64,000 bases of DNA from Bathymodiolus brooksi (GCA_963680875.1 OY804589.1:15482028-15546027); one strand, 5' to 3'. Numbered from the stretch's first letter, positions 22,219-34,129 are shown. A program made the numbers and translations. Notes: generated by a model not told the origin, from the letters alone.

Positions 22219-22601
22219 TTTTCGACAATATGACAATTACATTACCTGTATTTTCAATGGTTAAAGTCATGTATTTGGACCAATCGCTGTGCCCGTAACA
22301 AATCGCATTCGACAATGACAAAAGAGTTATCTACCATTGACGGTACAGTTTATGACTGAATATTACTATTCCGATTCGGATTCCGATAAACAACAATTTT
22401 TGATGTACTTTTGGGCAGTTGCCCAGACATTTTTTGTTGGACCAGTGACTACCTAATCTGGAACAACTTTTGGTCGCCAGAATAAGATATTATTCGCCTT
22501 TGGCCAGCGGGCGACCTTCCATTTCAGGCACTGGATTGAACTTAGCCAAACCTATCCACATTCCTTCCTATAGCTAGTACTTTTGGTGTCAATCTAATTA
22601 A

Positions 22602-22766
22602 AACTACAGCCACCTCTCTTAAGCAGTCACCTGTATTTAAAGGTCACATTTTCTTGTCATGTAGGAAATTTCATATGAATTGAACCTCTTTTAACCTGTC
22701 AACTGTCTTGTAAGGCCACTTTTTTCTTTGGTTCAAATGTGACCTCTTAATACAGGTTTGACTAGA
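22602..22766. repeat. Decayed MITE of the CAGTCAAACCTG family
   Basis: Contains TTAAGCAGTCACCTGTATTT and, at the right, CTCTTAATACAGGTTTGACT. The left TIR is eroded. Confidence 0.5.
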
Positions 22767-22918
22767 TTTTTAGACTTTTAATTTTTTTTGTAATACATTT
22801 GTACTTGTAATGACATCCTGTATGGGGTCATGTAAGAGTTCATACCTTCAACTGACCAATCAGTGGTGTTCACTTCCTATTTTGTGTTAAGGGTCCATCT
22901 CATATGCCCAAGAGGGAG

Positions 22919-22946
22919 GAGGGGGGGGGGGGGGGGGGGGGGGGGG
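22919..22946 (+). repeat. Poly-G run
   Basis: An almost pure run of G (one or two other bases). Length may be unreliable in any assembly. Confidence 0.9.
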
Positions 22947-23211
22947 CGGCTCACAGGTCAGTTTATTATGACTGGTAGCTAATATTGAGCTGATAAATTA
23001 TGTTACCGTAATAATAATTATTGTCTGAAGTATTCCAACATACCCGTATATCTTCTTCTTCCTCCAATAAAGTTCATCTCTCAGTTGTCCTGAGTATTAT
23101 CGAACTTGTGCTATGTACATTCGCCGACAAGGAGGCATATGATTAAAAATACATCTCAAAAATCTAATATATACAGATAAAACTATGATGTGGTGTAGCT
23201 GTTGCCATTTC

Positions 23212-23397
23212 AGAGATATGAAGGCGCCAAAAGTGACCAAAATAAAAAATTTTGATTTAAAAAAATTTAAATCTGATTTTAAATGGTGTAAGCTTGAGAT
23301 TTTGTTCCTTAAAAAACTAGACCTCATTGAACACAAACTGTGTATGGATAGTCAGGTGAGTGATACAAGCTCAGATGAGTCTTTAATTTCACAATAA
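23212..23397 (+). CDS. Exon-like ORF of unknown origin
   Basis: An acceptor-like TTGCCATTTCAG ends just before a lysine-rich frame (MKAPKVTKIKNFDLKKFKSD, then LFLKKLDLIEHKLCMD) that ends SDTSSDESLISQ and stop, with AATAAA overlapping the stop and then A9. A GTGAGT donor-like site lies inside at about 23356. It could be a last exon, or a retrocopied 3' end with an A-tail. I do not recognise it. Confidence 0.25.
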   Translation, partial: RDMKAPKVTKIKNFDLKKFKSDFKWCKLEILFLKKLDLIEHKLCMDSQVSDTSSDESLISQ

Positions 23398-23474
23398 AAA
23401 AAAATAGTCCAAAAATAGTGTTGCATTATTTTGTTTCTTTAGTTAATTTCTTGTTTTCTTTTTATTATATCGGT

Positions 23475-23690
23475 GAACAATTATTGTTAAAACATGTGAT
23501 TTGATTTGATTTGATTGGACAATATTGTTATTGTTAAAACATGTGATTTGATTTGATTGGACAATATTGTTATTGTTAAAACAAATGATTTGATTGGACA
23601 ATATTGTCATTTGCTAAAACTTATTTTCATTGGACAATATTGTCATTATTTAAAAACTATAATTGGACAATATATTGTCATAGTAAAAAC
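23475..23690 (+). repeat. Imperfect tandem repeat, about 35-45 bp
   Basis: Five or so decaying copies of GGACAATATTGTTATTGTTA plus AAACATGTGATTTGATTTG. Confidence 0.8.
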
Positions 23691-23713
23691 AATTATCAAA
23701 GGAATACAGGATA

Positions 23714-23892
23714 CAGTCAAATCTGCTTTAGTGACCCCCTCTATTAAGCAATGACTTGTATCATGCGACCTTGGTTTTTAATTTCCCTTCAGAGTGTATT
23801 TCGATTCAATTAAACCTGTGTTAAGTGACCACCTGTCTTATGTGACCATATTTCACTGTTCCCTTGGAAGGTCACATAAGACAGCTTTGACT
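23714..23892. mobile_element. Short MITE, CAGTCAAAYCTG family
   Basis: CAGTCAAATCTGCTTTAGTG at the left and the inverted AGACAGCTTTGACT at the right, with GTGACCACCTGTCTTATGTG-type inner repeats. Confidence 0.6.
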
Positions 23893-24165
23893 ACTTGTTT
23901 TTGGAGCTTTGATCTTGAATCTGCTCATTCTATAATTTCATGTTCCTTAAGAGATATAATATTCACTTGGAACTCAAGTAGAAATTTCATTTTTGAAATG
24001 TACATAAAAATAAGATAAAAAGTACTGCAAAAATTCATATGGAAATATATTCTCCAAATGCATCATGGGAGTTTATCTGCAGTGGTAGTATACTATTGTC
24101 AACATGTGTTACTGATGTTACAGGTGTAAGGCCATAACAATTTAATTACTTCAGAAAGTGAGCAA

Positions 24166-24366
24166 GGGGCCATCATGGCCGTGATTGTATGGTAGTTGGA
24201 TGTTGTGAGTTTGAATCTCGATCAGGGTGAGGTGTACAACATTATGAGATAAAGTTTGTCAGTGACTTGCGACAGGTTGGTGGTTTTCTGTGGGTCATCC
24301 AATAAAACTTACCGCCACGATATAACTGAAATATAGTTGAAAGTGGCGTTAAACACCATCAAGCAA
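24166..24366 (+). repeat. SINE family A with internal deletion
   Basis: GGGGCCATCATGGCCGTGAT to GGCGTTAAACACCATCAAGC. Part of the head, between GGTAGTTGGA and TGTTGTGAGTTTGAATC, is missing. Confidence 0.8.
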
Positions 24367-24782
24367 ACAATGTTATACATGTATAAACAACCAAAAATAT
24401 AACCAAGTATTGACTTATCAATTATTATTTTGAGGAGTAAATGGTACCAAAAATTAGAAATCATATTAAAAAAATGATTTCATTCTGACCAAAAGCTTTT
24501 AATTATGCATTAGTGAAAAAAAGTGATTATGTTGTTATGGCCTAATAACAAAATGTACAATAGTTTTTGACATGCTTAAAATTTAAGTAGTTATGAGTTG
24601 TGCCATACTGACAAAGGCCATCTGGCCAAGCCAAATAAAAAAATCAAAACCAATTATATTGTTTTCTTATGTTTTTACTGACAACATGTGGAGTATTTCC
24701 CCTTTCTTGAACTAGGATAAACAGTCCTAAAATGTTGTTCAATAATATTTGGATACAATTGGATTTCTGAATAATGCCTGCC

Positions 24783-25110
24783 CCTCTCCCCTTCTGGGGG
24801 TCGAGCCCTGATCGGGTCAAACCAAAAACTATTAAATTGATATTTGCTACTTCTCTGCTAAGCATGCAGCGATAAGGAGAAAGAGCAAAGACTGGTTGGC
24901 TCGGAATCAGGATAATGTCCTAATGGGGCGACATGTCTATCCAAGGACTGTTGTTTCAGTGAGCTAGCACTATAAAATCCAACCAAGCGTGTTGGTCTAG
25001 TACAACGTGGGCCTTATCATCATCTCATTGAAAATTAACTTGTTCTCCCTATGATATAACAGAAAAATCGCTGAGTTGGCATAAAACAACAATCACTCAC
25101 TCACCTCTTT
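24783..25110 (+). repeat. SINE family B, near full length
   Basis: Box B-like GGTCGAGCCCTGATCGGGTC, the body, and the tail GTTGGCATAAAACAACAATC with ACTCACTCAC. It abuts a reverse GATACC-family copy. Confidence 0.8.
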
Positions 25111-25111
25111 C

Positions 25112-25378
25112 TGGAGGAAGACATGTTTTTAGTGGGGTTCGTGTTATATATTCGATCTTTAGTTTCATATGTATGTTTTGTAGGTCATTGTTTGTCCTTT
25201 TACTTACTTAACTTACTTAACAGTGGTTTCCAGAACTGGCTCCTCTTGGTGCCACTTCTCCGGACTCTCCAATTGTGTCAATTTCTTTTGTGCTTTTACT
25301 TTCGGCCATTGTGTTGTCTGTTCTTCTTTGATTTACGGATTCTGATTACACCTATGTTATCTTCTAACTCTTCTTCCT
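25112..25378 (-). repeat. GATACC-family dispersed repeat, reverse
   Basis: Reverse of the family defined at 61392-61650: TTAGTGGGGTTCGTGTTAT, TTTGTAGGTCATTGTTTGTC, CCATTGTGTTGTCTGTTC, ACGGATTCTGATTACACC. Confidence 0.75.
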
Positions 25379-25399
25379 AGTCCATCCTGTTACTTGCTA

Positions 25400-26100
25400 T
25401 ACCCCCCGCAACGAAGTTGTTAAAAAGGGGGGGGGGGGTATACTGGTTTCACCATGTCTGTCCGTCCGTCCGTCTGTAGACAAATCCTATGTCGTACGAT
25501 AACTTGTTACTCATGTGTTACAAATATGTTGATAAATCACCAATAAGAACAGGAGGATGGAATTGTGACCAAGATAAATGAACATATCTATGGTTATATG
25601 TGACACAGCTAAACCTAAGGGTATATACCAAGTCATGATGCTGATCATAACATTTTCCAAATGATGACTTGAAATTTATCATTAGGAACCATTGGTTCAG
25701 TGGTTTCCCTGTTGGTAGTAACTCTCTGTCAAAGAATTCCTGACAGAAAACACATATTTAATGTCTGTTCTAATCAAATGCAAATATTTTCTTAAAAGTG
25801 GCAAGAAGTGACCTTTGTGTCAATCCTAAGAAATGTCAAGATTTTCTATACCCTGTCAGCAAGCAACCTTAATGTCTGTTTAAAAAAAAATAACATGTGT
25901 TCATGTTCCTGGCTGTGTAAGAAAGTAACATTGAAATTTGTTATTAAGAAATTCCAATAAATGTTCTCCATTGTATCAGAAAGGAGCCTCAGTTTCGTAC
26001 CATAAGAAATACCAAGATGTTTTCATTGTACCAGAAAGTAACCTAAACATTTGTTCTTAAGAAATGCCATTTAGATGTAGAGCTACCCTATGCTATTTCG
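25400..26100 (+). repeat. CCCCGCAACGAAGTTG dispersed repeat
   Basis: ACCCCCCGCAACGAAGTTGT, a G-run, TATACTGGTTTCACCATG and GTCCGTCCGTCCGTC head a segment with loosely repeated 'CAGAAAGTAACCT' and 'CTTAAGAAATGCC' blocks. The head resembles a mollusc repeat I have seen before. No ORF. Confidence 0.45.
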
Positions 26101-26581
26101 CTAGGCCCTTCCCTATCCTTTACCTTCATGACTTGAGGAAGAGGAAAGAGTGAGTAACTATGTTGAGTAAAGGCGAGGATGATGATGGGTGTTTAAAATT
26201 CTGCAATATTCTGAAATGGAGTACAACTTGCAAGGAAAATTACTGAAGGGTTGTATAGAGAGTATAGTGCGTTATGACATCATAAGTATGAAAGTCCAAT
26301 GACAGTATCGAACGTCATAAATATTATACACATTGCCCGGAGGCTACAAAAAATTTGAGGCTTTAGGCTTCAGCATGTCTATCATATAGGTAAATCCGGC
26401 TCTGATCTTGTGTATGGTTAACCACAGCTATATGCCATAAATAACAATGACAGACAGCAGAATTATTTTGTTTTTTTGCCTGATATACCAGATTACAATG
26501 GAATGTTTCAACTCCGAAATTGATGAAGGAACTATTAGTATTACTGGCCATCACAGCGAGAGTCACGACAAGTTCAACTGG

Positions 26582-26955
26582 ATGAGTGAGTGAGTGATTG
26601 TTGTTTAACGCCAACTCAGCAATTGTTCAGCTATATCATGGCTAGAACAAGTTAATTTTCAATGAGATGATGATGATGAGGTCCGCTTTGTACCAGACCA
26701 ACACGCTGAGTTGGATTTTCATAATGCTAGCTCACTGAAACAACAGTTCGCGGGTAGACATGTCGCTCCACTCGGACACATTATTCTGATTCAGAGACAA
26801 CCAGTATTTGCTCTTACTCCTTAATGCTGCGTGCTCGGTGGGGAAGCAACAAATACCAATTTTATAGTCTTTGGTTTGACCCGACCGGGGTTCGAACCCA
26901 GATCTACAACACTCGAGGCGAGCACGCTAACTATTACGCCACCGATGCGGTTCAA
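26582..26955 (-). repeat. SINE family B, full length, reverse
   Basis: The cleanest copy: 3' end GAGTGAGTGAGTGATTGTTG, body, box B GGGGTTCGAACCC (reverse of GGGTTCGAACCCC), box A region and GCCACCGATGCGGT. Pol III-type internal promoter boxes support tRNA ancestry. Confidence 0.85.
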
Positions 26956-27190
26956 ATAAATACAAGTATACTGTCGGACTTTAACACTCAACACTCAGAT
27001 TTTCAAATATTTCAACAAAATAAAATTTGCTTTACACTTTTTTAGTTTTTAATTACACCTTATATCAGAATGCTGTCTTCTGATCGATTGATGAAAGGGG
27101 TCTTTGCGAAAAATACCAATCATTCGGCTCGGGAAATTTTTCGTCTCGAGACTGGTATTTTTCGCAAATACTCCTCCCAAACATGATATA

Positions 27191-28168
27191 CAGTTGACTC
27201 TCGTTGTCTCGAACTCGGTTGACTCGAATTTCCGGTTGAGTCTAATTTTTATCGAAGTCCCGAACTTCGTTGTGTATAAATATATATAATTTGACTCCTG
27301 TTGAGTCGAATTCGGATGAGTCGAAATTTCGGTTGTCTCGAATAAAAGTTTTGGTCCCGAGATGTAGAAAGCCATATTATTTACATTCGTTAAGTCAAAT
27401 TTATCTGTCAAAACATGTGTATTACCTTGGGATTAAAATCGGATCACAGGTGAAACATCCGGTCATTGACTTTGACATTTTTACCTTAGGCTATTTCACA
27501 TGTTTATTTTAACAATCTGTCAAATTAATTAGTGATAATATTTGAATTGGCTTGGTATAATCTATTATGACACAGGTTAAATGTGTACAATAACAAATTA
27601 TCGATTTATAATAAGTGCGCTTGGGTCGGCATACATCAATGATTGTGAAAAGTACACAACGGAAGCGTTTTATCTATTGATTTATTTGTCGGAAATTAAT
27701 TTTCATTAAAGATGTATAATTTCTCAATTTTGAGAGATTTGAAAAAAATGTTACTCTTAATTAACTGTTGTAATAAAAGGGGAAATCACGCTATTTCTTA
27801 GAATTGGCGTTATTTTCGGTCGAGAAAAGTTTTATTTTACACTTTATTGAATCAATGCAACACAACAGATAAACATAATCATACACACAAAAAAAAAGAT
27901 ATCTAATAGTTATCAGTCATTCCACAAGATTCAAAGAATTTAACAGAAAAAAAACAGCAACAAAAACATGGAATAAGTTTTAAATCGTTCCGAGAATCGA
28001 GACATGCGATGCTGGTTTTAGCTCTTCAAAATTTTGCTCGAGTTGTCTCCCTTTCGTCGTTAAACAGACTACACTTCCGGTATTTTCATAGCTCCTCTTG
28101 AGTCGAACTACGGTTGACTCGAATTTTTTCCATGGTCCCATCGAATTCGAGATAACGAGAGTCAACTG
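27191..28168. mobile_element. Pogo/Tigger-like MITE
   Basis: CAGTTGACTCTCGTTGTCTC at 27191 and its inverted match (ending GAGAGTCAACTG at 28168), each with TA outside (27189-27190, 28169-28170). Subterminal repeats of TTGACTCGAA and TTGAGTCGAA lie at both ends. No transposase; the ORFs here are by-products of the repeats. Confidence 0.75.
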
Positions 28169-28627
28169 TATCTGTATAAAATCAATTCAACAACATAAAT
28201 GAACTCAATGAAATCCAAAAATTATTAGAAAATGTCCAGGTGCGCACGAAATTCTTCGAACACGATTTTAATATTTTGATAACACTTTTTCAGTAAGTTT
28301 CTTTTATTAAAAATATTCGCTGTCCGAAGCAGGAACTGTGAGTAAAAAAATACACCCAAAGTTCCTTAACATTCAAAAAAATAATCTAGACAATAACACA
28401 ACTGAACCATAGTGTATGTATGCCATTACGATGTTTGTTGCGGCATTTTCTCGGAGCGAATATCTAGGAACAAAAAAAAAATCATTCACTTCTTTATTGG
28501 ATGGTTAACACATTTCTTAAACAATGACGTCATTGCTATTACGCTTTGTTTGACGGAATTAAGAAAACGTAGATGTGACATCTTGCAATTATGTTTAAAG
28601 ATAAGACGAATTTATTGAAAGGTTTTT

Positions 28628-28876
28628 AGGGTTATGGTGTTTAACGTCACTTTCAACAATATTTCAGTTATATCGTGGCGGTCAGTTTTATTGGTGGAGG
28701 AAATCGGAGTGCATGGAGAAAAACCACCGTCCTGACAAACTTTATCACATAATGTTGTATCGAGCACACCTCGCTTGAGTGGGATTCGAACTCACAACGT
28801 TAGGGTGATAGGGACTGATTGCACAGGTAGTTATTAATCAAACTACCATACGATCACGACCACGATGGCCCCTCAA
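28628..28876 (-). repeat. SINE family A, reverse
   Basis: TTATGGTGTTTAACGTCACT to CGACCACGATGGCCCCTC; box B region GGGATTCGAACTCACAAC is intact. Confidence 0.85.
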
Positions 28877-28990
28877 AATTCTTAAGAATTGGAGGTCATT
28901 TTTAATTGAGGAGTGTTAAAACAATTGGCGACTATCTGTTGGACGGTTGTAAAGGTCAAGAAAATGACGCGTGCAAGCCACCAGATAGCC

Positions 28991-29315
28991 CCATTCTCTA
29001 TCCAGAGTTGTCGTTCCTACTCTATCTCTGTCAACGCCCATTTTACAAGATTCTTGTAAAAGTTAGAAACAGTAAACAAAAATGTACTTAGAATTGTTTT
29101 AATTATTGTAAATATCAATAAAGATGAAAATAAATCACTCATTTCAAATCAATTCTCTCTTAAAAATGATTTGTGATCGTTTTTAACTTTTTAATTTTTA
29201 CCTCCGCAAAATAGTTCTCCAAGAAGTGTGGGGTGGGATCATGTAAAATCTTGTAAAATGGGCGTTGACAGAGATAGAGTAGCGTAGTAGGAACGACAAC
29301 TCTGGATAGAGAATG
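28991..29315. repeat. Inverted repeat with TATCCAGAGTTGTCG arms
   Basis: Arms 28991-29052 and about 29249-29315 (CATTCTCTATCCAGAGTTGT, then TATCTCTGTCAACGCCCATT) face each other around about 200 bp. The right arm has seven extra bases (AGCGTAG), also seen in the hairpin at 34130-34199. Confidence 0.8.
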
Positions 29316-29499
29316 CGGATAGCAGAAGGCAAGTACATCTCGTTTACCATAATTCTTTGATCTCTCTTTTTGACGTTATTGATTTTAAAGTGGGAAATCA
29401 AATGAAGATAAAATGACACATAACTGATTGATGGTAAATAATAAGCAATCAGACACAATATTTTTGTGTTAGTAGGAAAAATAAATTAAAGGGAAGAAG

Positions 29500-30175
29500 A
29501 GTTTGAAGATACTATCTAGGGGTAATCAGAATCCGTAAAGGACAGACAACACAATGGTCAAAATAAAAGGGACAAAAGGACAAACAAAGACCTACAAAAC
29601 ATTACACAGAAAACATAAGATCGAGTAACACGAACCCTACTAAAAACCGGGGATGAACTCGTGTGCTCCGGAGCACAGGCGCTCATGGCACGAAATTACC
29701 CCTCCCTCTTTTTTCAGCTTTCTGTTTACATATTTATTTTCAATAAAATTTCATCATTATTTCATCTCTTTTTCCTTAATTTAACTTGTTCGTGTCTTTA
29801 TTCATACAATCTTATGTTAACAACAACTTACGTGTTTCGAATCTATATACATTCTTATTATTAGAGTTATATTGCCTTTATTGGGTCGGTACACGTAAGT
29901 TGCTGTTAACTTAAGATTGTATGAATGGACACGATCAAGTTAAATTAAGGAAAAAAGGATGAAATAATAAAGAAATTCTTATCGAAAATAAATATGTAAA
30001 CAGAAAGTTAAAAAATGGTGGTGGGTGGGTGGTGGTGGTAATTCCATGCCACGAGCAACTGTGCTCTGCAAGAGTAAGCCGTTCCTACTTCACTAGTGAC
30101 ACCTGTTGTGTAACTCTTGTTACAAACCAGGTGGTAAAAATACGTTCAGCGGTTACGTTTTTCAAGTCCGGAGTA
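29500..30175 (+). repeat. GATACC-family repeat split by a foldback element
   Basis: 29500-29680 carries the family's 5' and middle blocks (GATACTATCTAGGGGTAATC, AGGACAGACAACACAATGG, CCCTACTAAAAACCGGGG). After the foldback at 29681-30056 the family resumes at 30057 (TGCTCTGCAAGAGTAAGC, CACTAGTGACACCTGTTG). Confidence 0.75.
29681..30056. mobile_element. Long-arm foldback element
   Basis: Starts GCTCATGGCACGAAATTACC and ends GGTAATTCCATGCCACGAGC. The arms (to about 29840 and from about 29888) are inverted copies over roughly 150 bp, with a loop near 50 bp. Only foldback DNA, no coding. Confidence 0.8.
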
Positions 30176-30539
30176 TATTTATGTATATAGTTTTCAATAA
30201 CTCCATAACATATTTTAAAATAACACCTCAAGTGAAGTAAGCATTTGAACATACCCAATTAAATGATTAAATCCTAATTTGGAGTTAAAATACCTTTGAT
30301 TATAACTAATCGTAAAGTTAAATATTTAAAAAATTAAAAGAAGTTAAGAATACTGTCTAATTACATATGGACCCCAGCTTTTCGTACGGGACAATCAGTT
30401 ATACACTTCGGTGTAAATTTAAAGTCTAGGGTATACCTGCCTATGATATTGCTGCCAATGCGTATATACTTGCCTAACAATGTACAGCCGACATCAGCCA
30501 AGTTTTCTTCTAACATTCAATATTTGGCAGTATATGTAA

Positions 30540-30640
30540 GAAGAATAAGAAGAATTTTTATTGTCCAATAGAGGGCCCACAAGGGGCAAAGTCATTACAG
30601 TGATTCATAAACACTAACATATAGAAATAGAAATAGGTTT
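30540..30640 (-). repeat. LINE-type 3' tail fragment
   Basis: Reverse reads CCTCTATTGGACAATAAAAA then TTCTTCTTATTCTTCTTA. An AATAAA followed by short TTCTTA repeats resembles the tail of the LINE at 55026. Confidence 0.35.
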
Positions 30641-31739
30641 AATTAAATCTAAAAATGTAGGGATTCATCTTGTATCTTAGGTACTACTTTATCAATTTTG
30701 ACTTATTTCCTGATTTAGTGAGTGGGATTACACCTGTGATATACACAACATTGCTATGCCTAACTGTTTCTCGATTACTACATACATGCCAACCCCCCCC
30801 AACCCCCCCCCCCCCCAGAAAATTGTTTTTCAGAAGGACGCAAAATGGTGCATTCTGTTGCATTTTGGATATAAAATCTGTTCAGTCAAATCTTTAAATA
30901 TAGTATGAAAAAACCATGGAAAAATGGAAACTAGCATTTTACATATATACAAGTCAAACCTCGGTCCCTCGAACTCGGATGGGTCGAATACCATGGATGG
31001 CTCGAACTTATTTGAAAGTCCCGCCAATTTTCCATATATTTTTAAGCTAAAAAAAATCTTTCGCTCGAACACTGATACCTCGAACAGTCGAACTTAATAA
31101 ATGGTCCCATCAATAATAGAGAATCATAATAAAATCACGAGTTTTACCATATCAAACTCGAACATCGCAATTTAATTGACAGATGTACGTTGAATGTGCT
31201 TGCATACAAATGTACATACATGTATATATATATATATATGATTACTCCATCTACTGGCTTGATAAATACACTTCAATATAAAATAGCGGGGTTATGTTAC
31301 TTAAAATCATTTAATCCACGTCATCTCTTGTGTGTGTTACAATAAGATATCATCAATTATGAGTGACTATTGTCGAGTATGTTTTACTATTAAAGCGGAA
31401 AAAACATTTCCTGGTTTATTGTTGAAAACAAGGAAGATTTACTAATATATTTGAGACTTAAATCACTTATTTTTCACAATTTTTTCACATTCACAGCTAA
31501 GTTGATAAAAAAAACATGCTAATATTCACATATGAAATTGTAAAGATGCGCTTCAACCTGGAAACGTAGAACCTCATATGCGCTTTCCCCCTCCTAGAAA
31601 CCCGGACAACCACTATCAATAGGACAGGCAAGCAAGAGAAGCGACTGATGAAAATGCCCCAAGGTCTAAAAAACAGAAACTTAATTTTTCAGAAATAAAA
31701 TGTTTGTGGTATCAAGTCAAAACTTTTATTACTTAAATT

Positions 31740-33541
31740 TATACAGTTATTTACAACACATGATATACAGTGTATTTTTATAGAGACAACAACTGACAAA
31801 TATGACATTTTAAATATCCCAGATGGTTTTAGCTATGTTGCAAAAAATAGAAAAATATTTAAGCATAAATCTGGAGGTATTGTTGTTGTATATAAAAATT
31901 ATCTTAAAAATCATATTAAATTTAAGTATTTAATAATGACCTTTTATTGGGATGTGTATATACCCTACCTGAAAACTCTCTATATTCGTCAATAAATGCA
32001 TTTTTAGATATTGAAAATGAATTAGTAAATTTTATAGAAAAAGACATGAAATGTGCACTTGTTGGAGATTTTAATGCTAAAACTGGTTTTTTTTGAAGAT
32101 TTTTTTCAGAACCAGATGAAACTTTTTTGAATGTTATGGATGTAAATGTAGAAGATGGCCTATTTAGATATCATATTGCTATGACTACCAAGTTTTACTT
32201 GATAATAATATTTCCTTAAAAAGATATACTCAGTGTGAATGCAGACCAAATAATTTTGGACGAAAACTTTTAGAAATGTGTAAGTCTGCTTTGGCTATAT
32301 TTGAAAAGTATTGTCATCATTGGAAATTGAAGGTTAACTTGCAAAAGACTAAAGTAATAATATTTTGTAAAAGAAAATAAAAAAATCAACCTATTTTTAA
32401 GCTATGTGGAGAGAATTTACAAATTGAAGACTCTTATTCATATCTAGGTGTTATATTTAATTATAACGGCTCTTTTATGAAGGCAAGAGCTAAATTGATG
32501 GATCAAGCTCGCAAAGCTTTATATTGTTTGTATAGAAAATTGAGAAATATATCGATTCCAATAGATTTACAATTTAAATTGTTTGATACACTTATACTTC
32601 CAATACTTATTTATGGCTCTGAAATATGGGGTTATGAGAACACTAAGCAACTAGAAAAACTTCATCTTCAGTTCTGTAGAAATATTTTAGGTGTTAGAAC
32701 CACTACTCCAAATTTTATGACATACGGAGAACTTGGTAGAACACCTATAGATATATTATGTATAAAATTAAGGATTGTAAATTTTTGGAATAGACTTATT
32801 TCAAACAAGAAGAAACTTAGTTGTATTTTATATAAGATTATGTTTAATTTGAGTATTATTGATAATGTTCAATTTAAGTGGCTAAATTTTATCAAATCAA
32901 TTTTTGAGAAAACTGGGCTTAATTATCTATGGAACAAACAAAAGCCAGTTCATACAGTGCAACTAAAATTTATTGTTAAGCAAAATCTGACTGATCAATA
33001 TATTCAAAACTGGTTTAACCAAATTGAGAACTCTTCTAGGGGAGAATTTTATGGCATATTTAAAAATGAATTTAATTTAGAGAAATACTTATTAAAATTA
33101 TTACCACATGAGAGAAACATGATAACAAAGTATAGATGCAATAACATTAAGCTTCCAATAGAAACTGGAAGATGGCCGAATACTCCCAGAGAAGAACGTA
33201 TTTGTCATCTGTGTAATGTTGGTTTAGGTACTGAATTTCATTTTTTATTTGAATGTACCTCTGCTGATGTACAAAGGCTTAGATGTAAATTTATTCCAAT
33301 TTATTATACTAGATATGCAAACATGTACAAAATGAAAGGCCTGTTATCTTTGTGTGATGTTAAGGTTCTGAAAAAATTGTCTTATTTATATCTAAATTGC
33401 AAAATGTTTTGTAATTATATTCTGAGGCTGTATTATTTTAGGTTAGTTATATCCGTCATTATTTAAAATATTTTGTATAATATTCCACTTGTTACACTTG
33501 TATATATGTGTCGGAGTGAATAAAGAACTTGAACTTGAACT
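31740..33541 (+). mobile_element. Decayed, internally deleted LINE
   Basis: 31770-32110 reads as an eroded endonuclease half (SGGIVVVYKN, then ALVGDFNAKTG, the EEP G-D-F-N motif) with stops. The frame then jumps from endonuclease-like text to the RT thumb (ALAIFEKYCHHWKLKVNLQK near 32285-32350), so the fingers and palm with the YxDD site are deleted. 32477-33466 stays open for 329 codons: YGSEIWGYEN, LHLQFCRNILGV, and a CHLCNVGLGTEFHFLFEC zinc-finger-like end. The 3' tail is AATAAAGAACTTGAACTTGA, a short TTGAAC repeat. Clade not resolved. Confidence 0.8.
32477..33466 (+). pseudogene. LINE ORF2 C-terminal part
   Basis: Open frame of 329 codons from the RT connection region to the C-terminus of a non-LTR retrotransposon. 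It has the usual IYGSEIWG, then the L-x-K-L-H-x-x-F-C-R-x-I-LGV pattern, and a Cys/His motif near residue 245. The catalytic residues are not in this part, and upstream frames are broken. No sign of host function. Confidence 0.8.
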
Positions 33542-34129
33542 TAAATGATTAAATATTTTTTACGAGAAAGGCCAGTTTTACTGTGCATCAGTTATCATAT
33601 ATAGGTAATGAAACTGTCCCGGGTCAGAACAAGATTTTTTTCTGTCTAAAATTACGGGACCTGGGTGGCTCGAACTTCCGATAGCTCGAACATATTTTGA
33701 CAGTACCTTCGAGTTCGAGCGAGCGAAGTTCTACTGTATATATATGTTTAGGAGTCATAAGTTCAAAATGTAGTGCTTCAAAACTTTATTTTAAATACAG
33801 TTTCTGATTGGCTTAATGATAAAGAATTGACCAATGGAAGTTTCCGGTACAAATTTAAGAGGGAAACGATTACGGAAAGGGCCTAAATAATTTGGATTTG
33901 TACACATTTATACGTCGTAGAAATCTACAAGAATAATAACATGTTAAATCGGTAGGAAAACATCTAAAATCGGTAGGCGGTAGAAGACTTAAAAAATCGG
34001 TAGACTACCGCGTAAATCGGTAAAGTTGGCATGTATGTTACTAATTAATCTTGTGCTACATTATACATGCAGTGCATCATTCTCTATCCAGAGTTGTCGT
34101 TCCCGCTACGTTCCATTTATGTAGAATGG

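Larger units (their letters stand above)
19172..22533. mobile_element. Decayed hAT-like transposon
   Basis: Ends CAGTGCCTGAAAT (19172) and ATTTCAGGCACTG (to 22533) are perfect 13-bp inverted repeats flanked by GATTG on both sides (19167-19171, 22534-22538). The CAG start and short TIR fit hAT; 8-bp duplications are usual, but 5-bp lineages are known. Near the ends, minus-strand pieces look like former coding exons (see 19329 and 22143). A second element occupies 19681-21619. No transposase catalytic core was recognised. Confidence 0.65.
30950..33736. mobile_element. CA(A)GT..ACTG-TIR element, middle of the nest
   Basis: Left CAAGTCAAACCTCGGTCCC and right, inverted, CAGTAGAACTTCGCTCGC share the following TCGAACTCG. 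TA flanks both (30948-30949, 33737-33738). Same style as 27191-28168 but another subfamily. Its body is split by the LINE at about 31740-33541. A (TA)n run lies at about 31222-31240. Confidence 0.65.
30781..34037. mobile_element. CATACATGCCAAC-TIR element, outermost of a nest
   Basis: CATACATGCCAAC at 30781 and GTTGGCATGTATG ending at 34037 are perfect 13-bp inverted repeats flanked by TTACTA (30775-30780 and 34038-34043), a 6-bp duplication. Subterminal AATCGGTAG and ACCGATT-type repeats lie at 33950-34025. Everything between is occupied by the next insertion, so this was a short non-autonomous element. Confidence 0.75.

Noticed and set aside
26880..26955. Possible functional tRNA gene from box A and box B
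   Set aside because: It is the head of a dispersed SINE; no acceptor stem pairing that I can trace.
27049..27411. 120-codon minus ORF
   Set aside because: Lies across the TIR and subterminal repeats of a MITE; no domain.
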